The notes: generated from the sequence alone by a model not told the origin. DNA of 64,000 bases from Halichoerus grypus (GCF_964656455.1 NC_135726.1:24315168-24379167); one strand, 5' to 3'. Counted from the first letter of the stretch, positions 9,876 through 20,700 are shown. Program-made: numbers and translations.

Positions 9876-10085
9876 TACAAACTTCTAGTTATAAAAGAAG
9901 TAAGTCATGGGGTGTAATATACAGCACAGAGAATAGTTAACAATATTTTAACAACTATGATGACAGATAGTACCTAGATTTATCATGGTGATCACCTGGT
10001 AACATATAGAAATGTTGAAACACTAGGTTATACACCTGAAACTTATATAATACTGTATGTCAATTATATTTCAATAAAAAGAAAG
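9876..10085 (+). mobile_element. L1 3' end of L1MA/MB type (plus)
   Basis: 'GTAATATACAGCACAGAGAATAG', 'GTGATCACCTGGTAACATATAG', 'TATACACCTGAAACTTATATAATAC' and 'TTATATTTCAATAAAAAG' at the 3' end. A second, separate L1 tail right after the previous one. Confidence 0.85.
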
Positions 10086-10142
10086 AATAAAAATAAAGTC
10101 AAGAAGTACCTTTTTGATGAGATATAAAGAATCATTTGTTCT

Positions 10143-10287
10143 GGGACACCTGGGTGGTGCAGTCAGCTGAGCATCCGACCCTTGGTTTTTGCTCAGGCCA
10201 TCATCTCAGGGTTGTGAGATCAAGCCCCGCATCGGGCTCCATGATGCAGAGTCAGCTTGGGATTCTCTCCCTCTCTCTCTGCATTTT
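10143..10287 (+). mobile_element. SINEC-type SINE, 3'-shortened
   Basis: Head GGGACACCTGGGTGG and a body with GGTTGTGAGATCAAGCCCCG, CTCCCTCTCTCTCTGC. The usual AAATAAATAAAATCTTT tail is absent; the element fades into flank after about 10287. Confidence 0.85.
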
Positions 10288-10774
10288 TCCTATGTGAAAT
10301 AATTTGTGCCCATTGTCCTATAGGACATGGCTACCTTGTCTGAACTGCTTTTCTTGGGCAATTTCCAGAACATAGATTTTTCTGTTGTTTGTCCATTGAC
10401 TTTTTAATTCTTAAGTTCTTGACAATGAGGAGTCAATATGTGCTTAAGGTTTAAAAATACCAGACAAGACAAACAGAACTTTTGTGCTTGCTGAGTTTGA
10501 GTGAAATCTGATAAGATGTGGGACGTGGTTAACGCTGTTGCCACAAAGATAGATCTAAATGATTTTCACTGAACTTTCTCTCAGAAGTGCTGAGGGCAGA
10601 TGCTGCATGGTCTGTGTTGTCATTTCCCAGGCACAGAAGAACAAGTGGGGCAAGGCATTATGGTAATACTGCTCGGTCCCCTAAAGAACCACAACAGCAA
10701 CTCTACACTACAGAAAACAAGCCCTTTACAAAGAATATTCAGAATAAAATTAGGAAGAACAGTAGCATTCTATA
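10288..10774. other. Unassigned non-coding sequence
   Basis: No gene or named repeat. Overlapping short open frames at 10587-10917 lack splice signals and run into MER5A. Confidence 0.45.
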
Positions 10775-10965
10775 AATCAGTGTTCTCCAAGTGGGATCCC
10801 CAGAGAAGGAGTAACAGCAACCCCTGGGAACACAGTAAAAATACGAATTCTTTGGCCATACCAGAGACTTGCAGAGTCAGAAACTCTGGGGTTTGGAGCC
10901 GGACATATGCATATTAAAAAGCCTCCTGGGTGATTGTGACCCATGCTAAAGTTGGTAGAGCTACT
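10775..10965. mobile_element. MER5A-like hAT-Charlie DNA transposon
   Basis: 'CAGTGTTCTCCAAGTGGGATCCCC', 'CAGAGTCAGAAACTCTGGGG', 'AGCCTCCTGGGTGATTGTGACCCATGCTAAAGTT' follow MER5A order. Non-autonomous, no frame. Confidence 0.8.
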
Positions 10966-11102
10966 GCTATAAACATGAGAGCACGGAGCGCGATGTGATT
11001 CATGATACCACACTAGCAATGTGAGCCACGTTTTTAGATGATTATATTTAACTTCTCTGAGCCTCAACTTCTTTGTAAGTTAAATGGGGAAGATAGAACC
11101 CA

Positions 11103-11692
11103 TGTTCATTTCCTATTGCTGTCATAACATATTATCACAGATTTAACAGTTTAGGTAACACAGATGCATTAATCTCGCAGTTTCCAGGGGTTGGACACTC
11201 AGGCACAGGATGGCTGAGCTGGAGTCTCTGCTTCGAATCTCACAGGGCCAAAATTAAGGTGTCTGCCATCTAGGCGCTTATCCGGAAGCTCTTAGGGAAA
11301 AATACATTCTAAGGTTCATGCAGGTTTTTGACAGAATTCAATTCCTTGTGATTGCTGGACTGAGGTCCTGGCCCACTCCATCGTTAAAACCAGCAACTGA
11401 GCATCAAATCATTCCCATGATTTGAATCTCTCTGGGTTCCCCTTCTTCCATCCTCTTCTGTAAAAAGCCAGAGTAAGTTCTCTGCTTTTGAGAGCTCATG
11501 TGATTATACTGGGGCCATCCTGGTCATCCAGAATAATCTCCCTATTTTCAGAGCCACTGGTTAGTAACCTTAATTGCATATACAACGTCTCTTTTCTCTA
11601 TAAGATAACAAATTTACAGGCATGTTATGTCATCATATTCCCAGTGTAGAGTCTTCTTGGGGGCCATAATTTTGCCTACCACAGAACCCATC
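11103..11692 (-). mobile_element. ERVL-MaLR LTR, MLT1-like (minus)
   Basis: On the minus strand the element begins TGTGGTAGGCAAAATTATGG and ends ...CAATAGGAAATGAAC, typical MLT1 ends. Internal phrases ('CAAAATTAAGGTGTCTGCC', 'GTGATTATACTGGGGCCATCC', 'AACCTTAATTGCATATACAACG') keep the order. Solo LTR; no internal viral sequence adjoins it. Confidence 0.8.
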
Positions 11693-12749
11693 CTGTAGGT
11701 CCCAAAAGAACATCATACATCATGCAAGTATATAGTTCTAGAACCATTCCTCCCTGAGCACAGGCTAATGTACGGATATGACTGGATAAAAGATAGTGCC
11801 ATAACAAGGAATAAGATTTATTGTTGGAAGATTAATATCATAGGATTGGGCCATGGGTGAGCCCTTAAAAGGGTGAGCCTTTAAAAGGCTCAAAACTAGC
11901 TCTCTCAGATTTTAGAGTTAGATTTTCACAGGTCACTAATGAGAGGTAATTTGGCCTGAAGATCTATGCTTTATACTCAATCTCACATAAAACTCAGTGA
12001 TACCTAAAGAACAATTTTTTTGGCAGTGGAAATAATATACCCTGTAGTGTTCTTTTAAACACTTTTCAAACATATTTAATCAATGTGGTAAATACACATG
12101 GGTAAAGACAGTAAAAATTAAAGACAGAATGAACATTATAAAATATAAACTTTTCTGTCTTTTCCATCTACCATCTAGATCTATCATTCCCTAGGGGGAA
12201 CCAATTTTAAGTTTTTAAAACTATTCCTTCTGGTTATTATTTGGAAGTTTCTTTTTAAACCCCCAAGTCAGAAACTTTCATCAGGTGGAGGCTAATTTCT
12301 TTTCTGGGATAACGGTAGAGCCATATGCCCCAAGTCCTTTTAAATTTCCTGTCAAACGATCTTCCTTCGGTCTCTGTCATTATTTTCCAACTGTTTTTAA
12401 ACACATTTACAAAACATGGTACCTATGAAATGAGGAAATCTTTTAATTTGTTCCCCCAAATACAAAACCACAAAATTATAAATTGCCTCCATGTTACATT
12501 GTAGGATGCATTCCTTGTGAAAGTTGCATGGAGACTGCAATACTTTCAAAGTTGTGTACGTTTTATGAAGGATATGCAAAAATGTACAAATATGTATCCA
12601 GAAAAAAATGCATTCAACTTTGAGGCAAATATTAAAGAGGAACCTCAATAATCTTGAGGTTGTGTTATTTTCCTAACACTTTGCTTCAATATGCTCTTAT
12701 TTGCGATCTGAGCATTCGCATTCCTCTTTTGACTGACACGATGAAAATG
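11693..12749. other. Unassigned non-coding sequence
   Basis: AT-rich; no gene signals. A tandem of 'AAAAGGGTGAGCC' type repeats occurs at 11866-11891 (GCCCTTAAAAGGGTGAGCCTTTAAAAGG). Confidence 0.45.
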
Positions 12750-12905
12750 TTACCGTTTTAACAAACATTTATTGAACACTCCTGTATGTTTCAGTCTTTT
12801 CCAGGTATAAGGATATAGCCAAGAAGGAATCAGATAAAATCCTTGACTTTGTGGGGTTTACATTCAGCACCCAGAAATGTCATGGTATGGTAGGAAACAG
12901 ACAAA
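12750..12905 (-). mobile_element. L2 3' end relic (minus)
   Basis: 'AACAAACATTTATTGAACACTCC', 'CCAGGTATAAGGATATAGCCAAGAAGG', 'CTTGACTTTGTGGGGTTTACATTC', 'GGAAACAGACAAACAAAC' are reversed L2 3' end phrases. Confidence 0.7.
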
Positions 12906-13429
12906 CAAACAAAAACCTTTTGGAATCTCCTGACTCTGACATGTTATCCAATTCGAAACCTGCCATCCATCATTGGGTTCCTACAGGCAAAGGAATTAAT
13001 CTCTCTGAGTTTTTAATTCTCTGACTGGAAGGATCCTGGGACTATCTCCTTCTTTCAGGTAAAGCACCCCACAAATAGGAAATAAAATAATATTAAAGTA
13101 GGTCCTAGATTGTTTTATAAAGAATGAAAAATTTTTTAAGTAATCAAAGTAAAACCAAGTATGTCAAAAGCTGAAAAAATACGTACATATAAGGATTGCG
13201 AAAAACAGACTGACTTTAATATCAACTGACACCAATTGACCTTAAGGATATTAAAAGTCACCACTAAAGGCCTATGAGATGCCTACAGACCATCTCCTAT
13301 ATTGATAGGCATGGGTAGGGCAAAGGGATGTACCTACAAATCTGGTTTGGCCCGGATGTTGGTGGTACTTAAGGTAAACTGCATTTGGCAAGAAGGACTT
13401 TCTTCTTTCCACTCTATACACAAAAGGAC
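12906..13429. other. Unassigned non-coding sequence
   Basis: No gene or named transposon recognised. Confidence 0.45.
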
Positions 13430-13794
13430 TTTTTTTTTTTTTTTTTGGTAATTTTATTTTAAGTAGGCTCCACGCCCAGTGCAGAGCCCAATGCCAGGCC
13501 CAAACTCACGACTTCGAGATCAACACCTGAGCTGAGATCAAGAGTCTGAATGGATGGGCGCCTGGGTGGCTCAGTTGGTTAAGCGACTGCCTTCGGCTCA
13601 GGTCATGATCCTGGAGTCCCGGGATCGAGTCCCGCATCGGGCTCCCTGCTCAGCAGGGAGTCTGCTTCTCCCTCTGACCCTCCCCCCTCTCATGTGCTCT
13701 CTCTCTCATTCTCTCTCTCAAATAAATAAATAAAATCTTTAAAAAAAAAAAAAAAAAAAAAAGAGTCTGAATGGACTGAGCCACCCAATGCCCC
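13430..13794 (-). mobile_element. Old SINE (minus), host of a nested SINE
   Basis: T-rich tail at 13430-13446, then 'AAGTAGGCTCCACGCCCAGTGC' and 'GACTTCGAGATCAACACC', reversed short-form SINE body and B-box region. It is cut after 13554 by a younger SINE and resumes at 13776 with CTGAGCCACCCAATGCCCC, its reversed 5' end. Confidence 0.85.
13555..13760 (+). mobile_element. Young SINEC SINE nested in older SINE
   Basis: Complete copy: TGGGCGCCTGGGTGGCTCAG head, CT-rich body, AAATAAATAAAATCTTT and a long A tail. Perfect 15-base TSD AAGAGTCTGAATGGA at 13540-13554 and 13761-13775. The perfect TSD and long uninterrupted tail indicate a recent insertion. Confidence 0.97.
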
Positions 13795-14044
13795 AAAAAC
13801 AGACCTTTTGAGGAGATGGTATAATTTGGAAATCCAAGTCTATTGTATTTGCCAACTCTTGGGTACTGTTGCTGTCTCTGTGCTAATCATTAAAGTCAAT
13901 GAATCATATAGTTGTATGCTGCCCTTGTGTCAATTAGTGGGTATCTAGATATGGAAGAAACTCTGGACTGGAAAAGCCTTGCTCTTTCAGTGCTCTGCAT
14001 AAATGAGCCTGGGATCAGAGCAGTCCTGACAGTCTGTTTTCTAG

Positions 14045-14190
14045 AATGCACTTTCCTTACTGATTGAATGCCTTATTTTATAGAAGAACAGAGAGGGAAA
14101 GTAACCTTCCCAAGGCCCCTCAGGAAGGCAGAAGCCTGGGATGTGATGCCAGGCAGACACAGTTTTCTGAGCTCTCCTATACAATGCCAC
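14045..14190 (-). mobile_element. MIR SINE relic (minus)
   Basis: 'TTATTTTATAGAAGAACAGAGAGGGAAAGTAACC', 'CCCAAGGCCCCTCAGGAAGG' and 'GATGCCAGGCAGACACAG' follow reversed MIR order. Confidence 0.65.
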
Positions 14191-14282
14191 CAAAAGAATA
14201 GAGAAAGATACATTTGCCATTTGCCAGGGATCAGCTTTTACTGCCGATGAGCCTTATTTCTCAGATGCATTAAAGTATTTAT

Positions 14283-14479
14283 TTATTTTTTTAAAGATTT
14301 TATTTATTTATTTGACAGAGAGAGAGAGATCACAAATAGGCAGATAGGCAGGCAGAGGGAGAGGGAGAAGCAGGCTTCCCGCTGAGCAGGGAGCCCGATG
14401 CGGGGCTCGATCCCAGGACCCTGGGATCATGACCCGAGCCGAAGGCAGATGCTTAACGACTGAGCCACCCAGACGCCCC
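14283..14479 (-). mobile_element. SINEC SINE (minus)
   Basis: Reversed full-length SINE: AAAGATTTTATTTATTTATTTGACAGAG at left, GCCACCCAGACGCCC at right. TSD TGCATTAAAGTATTTAT at 14266-14282 and 14480-14496, perfect over 17 bases. Confidence 0.97.
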
Positions 14480-14496
14480 TGCATTAAAGTATTTAT

Positions 14497-14928
14497 AATT
14501 GCAATGTTCACTATCAGTGCTTGTTTATTACTCCCACACTGATTTTCCCCCCCAGAATACCTAGATACGCCAAGAGAGCAAATTTGAGGAGTGACCCAGT
14601 AAAATAAGGAACACACATTATTCGTGTTCCAGAAATTGTGAAGTGCAAATCCCTCATTTACTCTCTGTCCTCTTCTGAGCTTTTATTCAATATCAGAGTA
14701 GCGTCCCATCAGAGCTTGAGATCCATACTGATGATTGCATAGTTACGTTGCATGCTCTGCTGTTTCTTGATTATAATTGAGTCACTTACACAAATCTGAG
14801 TAAAGGCAGGAAATCAACCATTTGTGATGAATAATTCCTGCAAATTGGTTGTAAGACTACATTTTATAAATGCAGATTAGGTAAGAGTTCAGATTTTCAA
14901 GAAGAACCCTACAAGGTACGTATATTAT
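14497..14928. other. Unassigned non-coding sequence
   Basis: Unique AT-rich DNA, nothing recognised. Confidence 0.45.
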
Positions 14929-14940
14929 GCGATCTCACTC

Positions 14941-14991
14941 ATGACCTGAGCCGAAGGCAGTCGCTTAACCAACTGAGCCACCCAGGCGCCC
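14941..14991 (-). mobile_element. 3'-truncated SINE head, 51 bp (minus)
   Basis: On the minus strand this is only the first ~51 bases of a SINE, GGGCGCCTGGGTGGCTCAG to CTCAGGTCAT. There is no body and no A tail. It is flanked by a perfect 12-base direct repeat GCGATCTCACTC (14929-14940 and 14992-15003), so it looks like a completed retroinsertion and not a deletion remnant. Confidence 0.9.
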
Positions 14992-15239
14992 GCGATCTCA
15001 CTCAATAACACATTCATCGCATACAGTGAGGGTGCGCGAATGTCCCAGTATGTCCAGAACAGTCTTAGTTCATACCTGTTGCCCTGCTATGTTTCGTATT
15101 TGTCCTAGTCCAAAATATCTGAGTTAGAAAGACAAATTACATGGTCATCCTGTACAAAGTACAAATAACATAGATAGCACTCAAAAGGTAGTGCAGCCTT
15201 TTAGAATTGGCTCAGGTCTTAAGAGCTACGCACTCCTGA

Positions 15240-15430
15240 GTTTCATCTCCGTTTTGTAATCTTGATGAAGTTTTTTTTTTTTTAATTCTCTAGGATTCTG
15301 CTTCTTCATAACTAAAATGTACAAAAGCTAGCCCAGACTTCCACATTAAGATTGCTGTAAAGATTCATTAAATCCTGTGTGCGCCATGCCTGAAATATTA
15401 TCTGGTATGTACGGTTTCCAGTAAAAGGAA
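15240..15430 (+). mobile_element. MIR SINE relic (plus)
   Basis: 'CTTCTTCATAACTAAAATGTAC', 'AAGATTGCTGTAAAGATTCATTAAATCC' and 'GCCATGCCTGAAATATTATCTGG' follow MIR order. A T-run interrupts near 15271. Confidence 0.6.
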
Positions 15431-15896
15431 TATAGAGGTACATAAACAAGGAAACCTGAGATCCCCTCTTTTGGCATTTGCCTATGAAAAGAAATTCCAC
15501 TTACATTTCAGATAAACACAAGCCGCACACTCCACCCTTCCCCCCCAAAAAACATGCAATTTGTAATACTACTTAGTTTTATAAATAGAGAAGGATACAT
15601 ATATAAAAATAAATAATGGTAATGGTCAGAGTATTTTTGGCCCAACCGCCCAAAGGAACCTGTTTCCTGGAAAGCTTTGCCTGCAAACTCTATCCCTTCA
15701 TAATCGCAGCTCTGCTATTCATTTCCTTCTCCCTCTTTTTCTGTCTCCCCTTTCTATGAGCCTTGCAAGAGGCAAAGCATGACCGCTTCTCCACGTGTCT
15801 ATGTCACACACCAGCGCACGATGGGCTGTTGCAATTAGAAAGGTCCCCAGCCCTCTGTGACAGCTTGAGCTGGTTGCCCCAGAGGACAGGATATGA
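15431..15896. other. Unique sequence with a strong pyrimidine tract
   Basis: 15720-15757 is almost pure pyrimidine (TTCCTTCTCCCTCTTTTTCTG...) and is followed by ...CTATGAG, which looks like a 3' splice site ending at 15760. No repeat recognised. See the candidate exon just downstream. Confidence 0.35.
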
Positions 15897-15947
15897 GTTC
15901 TCAGGCCTGTAAGTTTCTCCTTTGATGATAAACAACACTCAGCTTCA

Positions 15948-16157
15948 ATGAAGGGAGATTTGCAGAGATTGATGGAGCTTCGGAACCCACGTCAGCCCTT
16001 AGATGCTCCATCTCCCTCAGTAACTTCTTGCTCCTTTTCTCCTGAGAAGCCAGTAGCTTGTTCCCGTTTTTCATCTGGATTCAACCTTTCAAATACTGAC
16101 TGCGATACTACTAATTGTATTCAAGCTTGTTTACAGTCTGAAGATCTACATATGGAG
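15948..16157 (+). other. Candidate exon with donor site (unproven)
   Basis: An open frame starts at ATG 15948 and runs 70 codons to a strong 5' splice site, GAG|GTAAGT, at 16157/16158, leaving phase 0. In the same frame it is open upstream to a stop at 15894-15896. The predicted peptide is rich in Ser, Pro and Cys, with no signal peptide, membrane segment or domain I recognise. The sequence is not a known repeat and is less AT-rich than its neighbours. A pyrimidine tract and AG at about 15760 could be an upstream acceptor, but that route crosses the stop at 15894, so the exon would then be non-coding or a first coding exon with a 5' UTR. No partner exon is visible. It may be a rare alternative first exon, a lncRNA exon or chance. 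Confidence 0.25.
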
Positions 16158-16373
16158 GTAAGTATCAAAATACCCATGCTGCTTTTTCTTTTAATTTAAG
16201 CACAAAATGCCAATTGAAAGATACTTCAATGATAGGCATTTTATAATCTTCCATAAATACTTTATGTCAATAAATATGTATTTCTGGAGCATGAGCCTAA
16301 TGTAATTTTTTCTGTATATACTTTGAAGAGTCTCCTAATTGACTTCAACTAGTATTTATACAAAAAGCTGTGG

Positions 16374-16573
16374 TTTTTTTTTTTTTTTTTTGAGAGAGAG
16401 CGCACATGCACAAACAGGGGTGAGAAGCCAAGGGAGAGGAAGAGAGAGAATCTTAAACAGACTCCATGCTCAGCTCGGAGCTCAACATAGGGCTCTATCT
16501 CACGACCCTGAGATCATGACCTGAGCTGAAATCAAGAGCCGGACACTTAACCGATTGAGCCACCCAGGCACCT
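16374..16573 (-). mobile_element. Older SINEC SINE (minus)
   Basis: T-rich tail, GAGAGAGAGCGCACATGC, 'AATCTTAAACAGACTCCATGCTC', and head GAGCCACCCAGGCACC at the right. The body variant (AGAATCT-CAAGCAGACTCC type) marks an older subfamily than the copy at 13555. Confidence 0.93.
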
Positions 16574-16744
16574 CCAAAAAAGTTTTTTTATTTTTTTTTA
16601 ACTTTAAACCAACATATTAGTTACTATAATTTTCTGGGTTAATGTATTTGGAAATAAAAGTAGTGAGGTAAGATTCTGACATTCCTTTTTAGATAAAACC
16701 AACCATCCTCCTAAAGATATGAAAATCCCCTTTGAAAGAAAGTG

Positions 16745-16808
16745 GGACAGAATATATGCACATATATATGTATATATAATTATATAAAATATATGTATTA
16801 TCTATAAT
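16745..16808. repeat. (AT)n-rich microsatellite
   Basis: Interrupted TATATA/ACATATAT repeats directly against the left end of MER2. Confidence 0.85.
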
Positions 16809-16809
16809 A

Positions 16810-17140
16810 CAGTTGACCCTTGAACAACATGGGGATTAGAGGCACCGACCCCTCTACAGTCAGAAATCTGTGTATAATTTTTGATTCCCCAAAACTCTAT
16901 GAATAGCTTATTGTTGACCAGTAGCCTTACCAATAACATATACAGTCAATTAACATATATTTTGTATATGTGTATATTCTGTATTCTTGTAATAAAGTAA
17001 GCTAGAAAAAAGAAAATGTTATTAAGAAAATCATAAGGAACGGATAATACATTTATAGTACTATGCTGTATTTATCAAAAACAAATTCACATATAAGTGG
17101 ACCCATGCAGTTCAAATCCCTGTTGTTCAGGGGTTAACTG
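16810..17140. mobile_element. MER2 (TcMar-Tigger) DNA transposon
   Basis: Terminal inverted repeats CAGTTGACCCTTGAACAAC at the left and GTTGTTCAGGGGTTAACTG at the right, with TA at 16808-16809. Interior phrases 'AGCCTTACCAATAACATA' and 'ATAAAGTAAGCTAGAAAAAAG' agree with MER2. Near full length, non-coding. Confidence 0.92.
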
Positions 17141-17158
17141 TGTATGATATATGTATGT

Positions 17159-17160
17159 GT

Positions 17161-17187
<27 letters not shown>
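17159..17187 (+). repeat. (CA)n microsatellite
   Basis: GT followed by about 13 uninterrupted AC units. Confidence 0.97.
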
Positions 17188-17191
<4 letters not shown>

Positions 17192-17524
17192 ATCCACAGA
17201 ATTAACCATCACCCTTTCCAGCCCACAAATCATCCCGTAATTGCCAATGCAATTTCCCCCTATTTTTGTAACCTATTCAAGCTATGCAGGAGGATACCAA
17301 ATCCACATCACAAAATCTTTAGAAGTTGAGAGGAAGAAGAACAAAGTCTTCCAACCTGAGAGCAAAAGGTCTAACATGGCATACAAAAAGCTGCAGAGGG
17401 TTTCAGGGGTAGACGAGGGCGACGTCGTCACACAGTCGTTCAGACAAAATAACTGACCTTGTCCTTGACTACTCTATTTATTTTCCCACAGTGCCGCAGC
17501 CAAACCATCATCAAATTTTGTCAC
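17188..17524. other. Unassigned non-coding sequence
   Basis: Holds a 71-codon open frame at 17241-17456 and a small CpG cluster (GACGAGGGCGACGTCGTC) near 17414-17431. No splice sites or known domain; not called as a gene. Confidence 0.4.
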
Positions 17525-18130
17525 TTCTCCTTGCAGAATATACGTTAAGACCTTGGTTAAAGTTGCCATCATTCCACGTTTCCTAAATTGCTTTCCTGCT
17601 TCTGTTCTTCAGCCCCTAGATGACTTTCAACAGGACACGCAGGGCGTTCCTTTCAAAATATGATGCTAAAAATGCTTGCAATAGCTCCCTATCTCACTCA
17701 GAGTGGAGGTCAACACCCTTACTGCATGGTAGGACTTCAACTAAGGTTGCCAGACTCAGCAAATAAAAATACAGAACACATAGTTAAAAATACAGAACCC
17801 TTATACCGAACTTGAGCAAAACGTGCCTTCTTGCTGTTCCTTTATGTCTATGGTACTCCTGAGTATGTACTGCCTGAGATGAAGGAGGCTGCCGGTGAAC
17901 AGGTTTGGGCTGAGGGACTACTCAAGTTATCTCCTTATCAGAAAGGCCCTTCCTAACTAGCCCCTATCATAGTACTTATCACCACCTGAAAGACGATAAT
18001 ATAAAGTATTGTAACGTCCCCTTCCATTAGAATATGTGGCTCCCATAAGGCAGAGAATTTGATTTCTTACCACCACGCCAATAATACCTAGAATACTGTC
18101 TCCTACAGAGTAGGTACCTAATAACTGATT
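17525..18130 (+). mobile_element. L2 LINE 3' region (plus)
   Basis: 'GCAATAGCTCCCTATCTCACTCAGAGTGG' (17678-17706), 'CTTATCAGAAAGGCCCTTCC', 'GTACTTATCACCACCTGAAAG' and 'GAGTAGGTACCTAATAACTG' run in L2 order. 17742-17815 (TTGCCAGACTCAGCAAATAAAAATACAG...) is a small insertion resembling an unnamed palindromic mammalian transposon. Confidence 0.75.
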
Positions 18131-18964
18131 TGGTGAACACATGTTTTTCAAGAGACTCAAGTATAAACAATGGACGTATTAAAAGTTTCAGGGCATTGTT
18201 CAGTGCTTGGAAGTAGCAGAACCACGATCAGAAGCCATTAAATCCAGCCTCTTGACCGCTATTCAATTTTTGTTGTTATGTTTTAAGTGGGAAATAGAGG
18301 TCTCTTCCCTGTCCTTTCTAGATCTTTGTTCCTTGTCTATTACTCATGGGAAAACATTCTTTCTCTGGGATAAACAATTCATAAAATGAATTTTTCTTAC
18401 TTCTTGTTACATGATGCTGCTTAGAGTCCTCTATTTTCTGATACTTCAAATGGATCAGAAAACAAGGAAATGGTGTTGATGGCTCTTGTGTTTAGGGTAA
18501 CAGTGACAGCCAAAATCCAATCATAATGATTTTTACCATCTAACTCAATAACCATTCTCATACATACTCTACTACCACCAGCCTGCCAGAAACTCATCAG
18601 AATGGGAATGAGAAGAAGAGAAGGAAAAAAATTAGTATAATTCCATAATCACAATTCCAGCAAGTATGTTGTTCCAAAGTAAGCTTTAATTTACTTTGAA
18701 ATTAAATATTATTTCAAAATATTCTAGCATGAAACTAGAAGCTAAATTTTTCATTTATCAAACGAAGAAACGTAATTTAATATATTTGTGCTTTATCTAT
18801 AAAACAGAATATTACAATCAGTTAACTATTTCTCTGTACACTCACCCCATAAAGGAGCTTAACTGATCTTAAAGAAGCCTTTTCTATCTTTCTACATTTC
18901 CCTGAGAGAGAAGGAATGTTGAGTTCTCCTTAGAGATTTGAATGTGCTAATACATCATGCTCTT
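18131..18964. other. Unassigned non-coding sequence
   Basis: 18195-18265 faintly resembles reversed MIR ('AAGTAGCAGAACCACGATCAG'). The rest is unique AT-rich DNA. Confidence 0.4.
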
Positions 18965-19095
18965 TTATTTTAAATTGAAGCACACTTGATACACACAATT
19001 ATGTAACACACAATTATTAGGTGTACAACATAGTGAGCTGACATTTATATACATTATGAAATGCTCGCCCTAAGCTTCCTACTCTCTATCCATAG
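18965..19095 (-). mobile_element. L1 3' end fragment (minus)
   Basis: 'AAATTGAAGCACACTTGATACAC', 'TTAGGTGTACAACATAGTGAGC' and 'ACATTTATATACATTATGAAATGC' are the reversed L1MA-type 3' end. Confidence 0.75.
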
Positions 19096-20544
19096 CCACA
19101 GTCATTGGAGGACTATGATTCAAGCAAATAATATACAAACAATGCTTCCAGGGAACTAAAATCAAATAGATCAAAAACCCATCCTGATTGCAGCTGGAAG
19201 AAAAATAGATTTTTGTTACAAACGTTGACTGATTGATGATTGATTGATTGATTTGCAAGAGGCTGTGCCTGTACGGAGTAAGCTTAATGAGAGAAGCAAG
19301 GGAATATAGTTAGGTGTGGATGGACCTATCACATACAATTGTTTTAAGTAGTATAAAGGTAATATACATAAAGCATTTTGCATACTGCTTGACATGTATC
19401 TCACACTTGATAATTTATACAGTAGTTATTCTTAATGTCCTACTCTATCATTACATTTCTGCAGTACAAAGTATTCAGATACCGGCTCCAATTCTTGTGA
19501 AGGCTCAAGGTCTTATTATATATAAGTGCTCACTGGGATCCCATTCCCACTCAACTTCAGCTTCCGGCCTCAACCATTTGTGCTTTGTATAAAAGCCGTA
19601 TTTTATTTTGGGAGGTAATATGCATGGGACCCCCAGGGTTTCTTAGCAGAGCCTGTACCACCTCTAGTTTACCAGCACAGACAATTATGTGATATATTTT
19701 GTCATTTAAAAAGCTCTCACCTAGTAAATTCAGTCTTTGAGAAACAGAATGATTAGAGTCTTGAGCTCAAACAGTGGGAAATGCTACCATATTACCAGAC
19801 TTTCAATTTGGCTTGATAAAAGTACGTAAGATTTTTAATCTAACATAATGGGCTTCAGACATAGCAGGGAATCCCAGACATCAGAAATCACATAGTAATG
19901 AGGTACTCACTCCCAAAAGGTAAGGGGAAAAAAATTAAACTATGATTCTGAAAGTGAAGTTGAACAGACGAATATATGTGAGAATCCCAGCCAGTCTGGC
20001 TAGTTCTGACAGAACATTTTTTTATACCTTTACTTAAAAACCAAAGGATTGTGTAAAGTGTCTTCAAGATGAATAGGCTATTGGACATTGTATTAGAATA
20101 GTATCACCTTTGTTCACAATTCCAATATTAATATTATTAATATTATTTTATAACATAAAAAATGATTTTTCAAAAAACATGTGTTTTTTGAAACAAAAAA
20201 CATGTTGGGATATTTGAGGTCAGGAGACCATACTGTTCATCTTTACATCTGCAATGACAAGCTCAAATCTCTTCCAGTTGCCATCCAGGTCCATATGCTA
20301 CTTTGTCCCCTTTAATCTTCTGCCCCGGGTAGCTGATCTTCATAAACCATATCAACAGTTCTCCTTGCTCTTTGTATCCTATTAAATTTGGTTAATGAGG
20401 ATCTCTACTAGGGACCAAAGGAGAGAATAAGATTGTAAGGTCAGGATATTTATTCCCAGTATTTCCCCTATGAGATCATCTTGAGCTGGCTGTGTCCCAG
20501 GTCAACTGAGATTACTGCTTTCAGAGGGGCATCCTATACACCAG
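19096..20544. other. Mostly unassigned non-coding sequence
   Basis: Contains (GATT)n at 19231-19252 and a small inverted/direct repeat cluster at 20170-20206. 20440-20530 ('GAGCTGGCTGTGTCCCAGG') resembles an old mammalian repeat I cannot name. No gene signals. Confidence 0.45.
19231..19252 (+). repeat. (GATT)n tetranucleotide repeat
   Basis: About five GATT/GATG units. Confidence 0.9.
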
Positions 20545-20700
20545 TATTTTTCAAACTTTAATGTGCCTACAAATCACCTTGGGAGATTATGAAAATGCAG
20601 TTTTAATTCTTAGGTCTAGGATTGGAGTGGAGCTTTTCCCTTTCTATTTAGCTTCAAGGTGATGCAAATATTGCAATTCTGTGAACCACATATTGACTAG
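20545..20700. mobile_element. MER5A-like DNA transposon
   Basis: 'TTTTTCAAACTTTAATGTGCCTACAAATCACC', 'TTAGGTCTAGGATTGGAGTGG' and 'AAGGTGATGCAAATATTGC' follow MER5A in the orientation opposite to the copy at 10775. Confidence 0.75.

Noticed and set aside
17241..17456. 71-codon open frame with a local CpG cluster
   Set aside because: Isolated, no exon signals and no similarity recognised; the CpG group is too small for an island.
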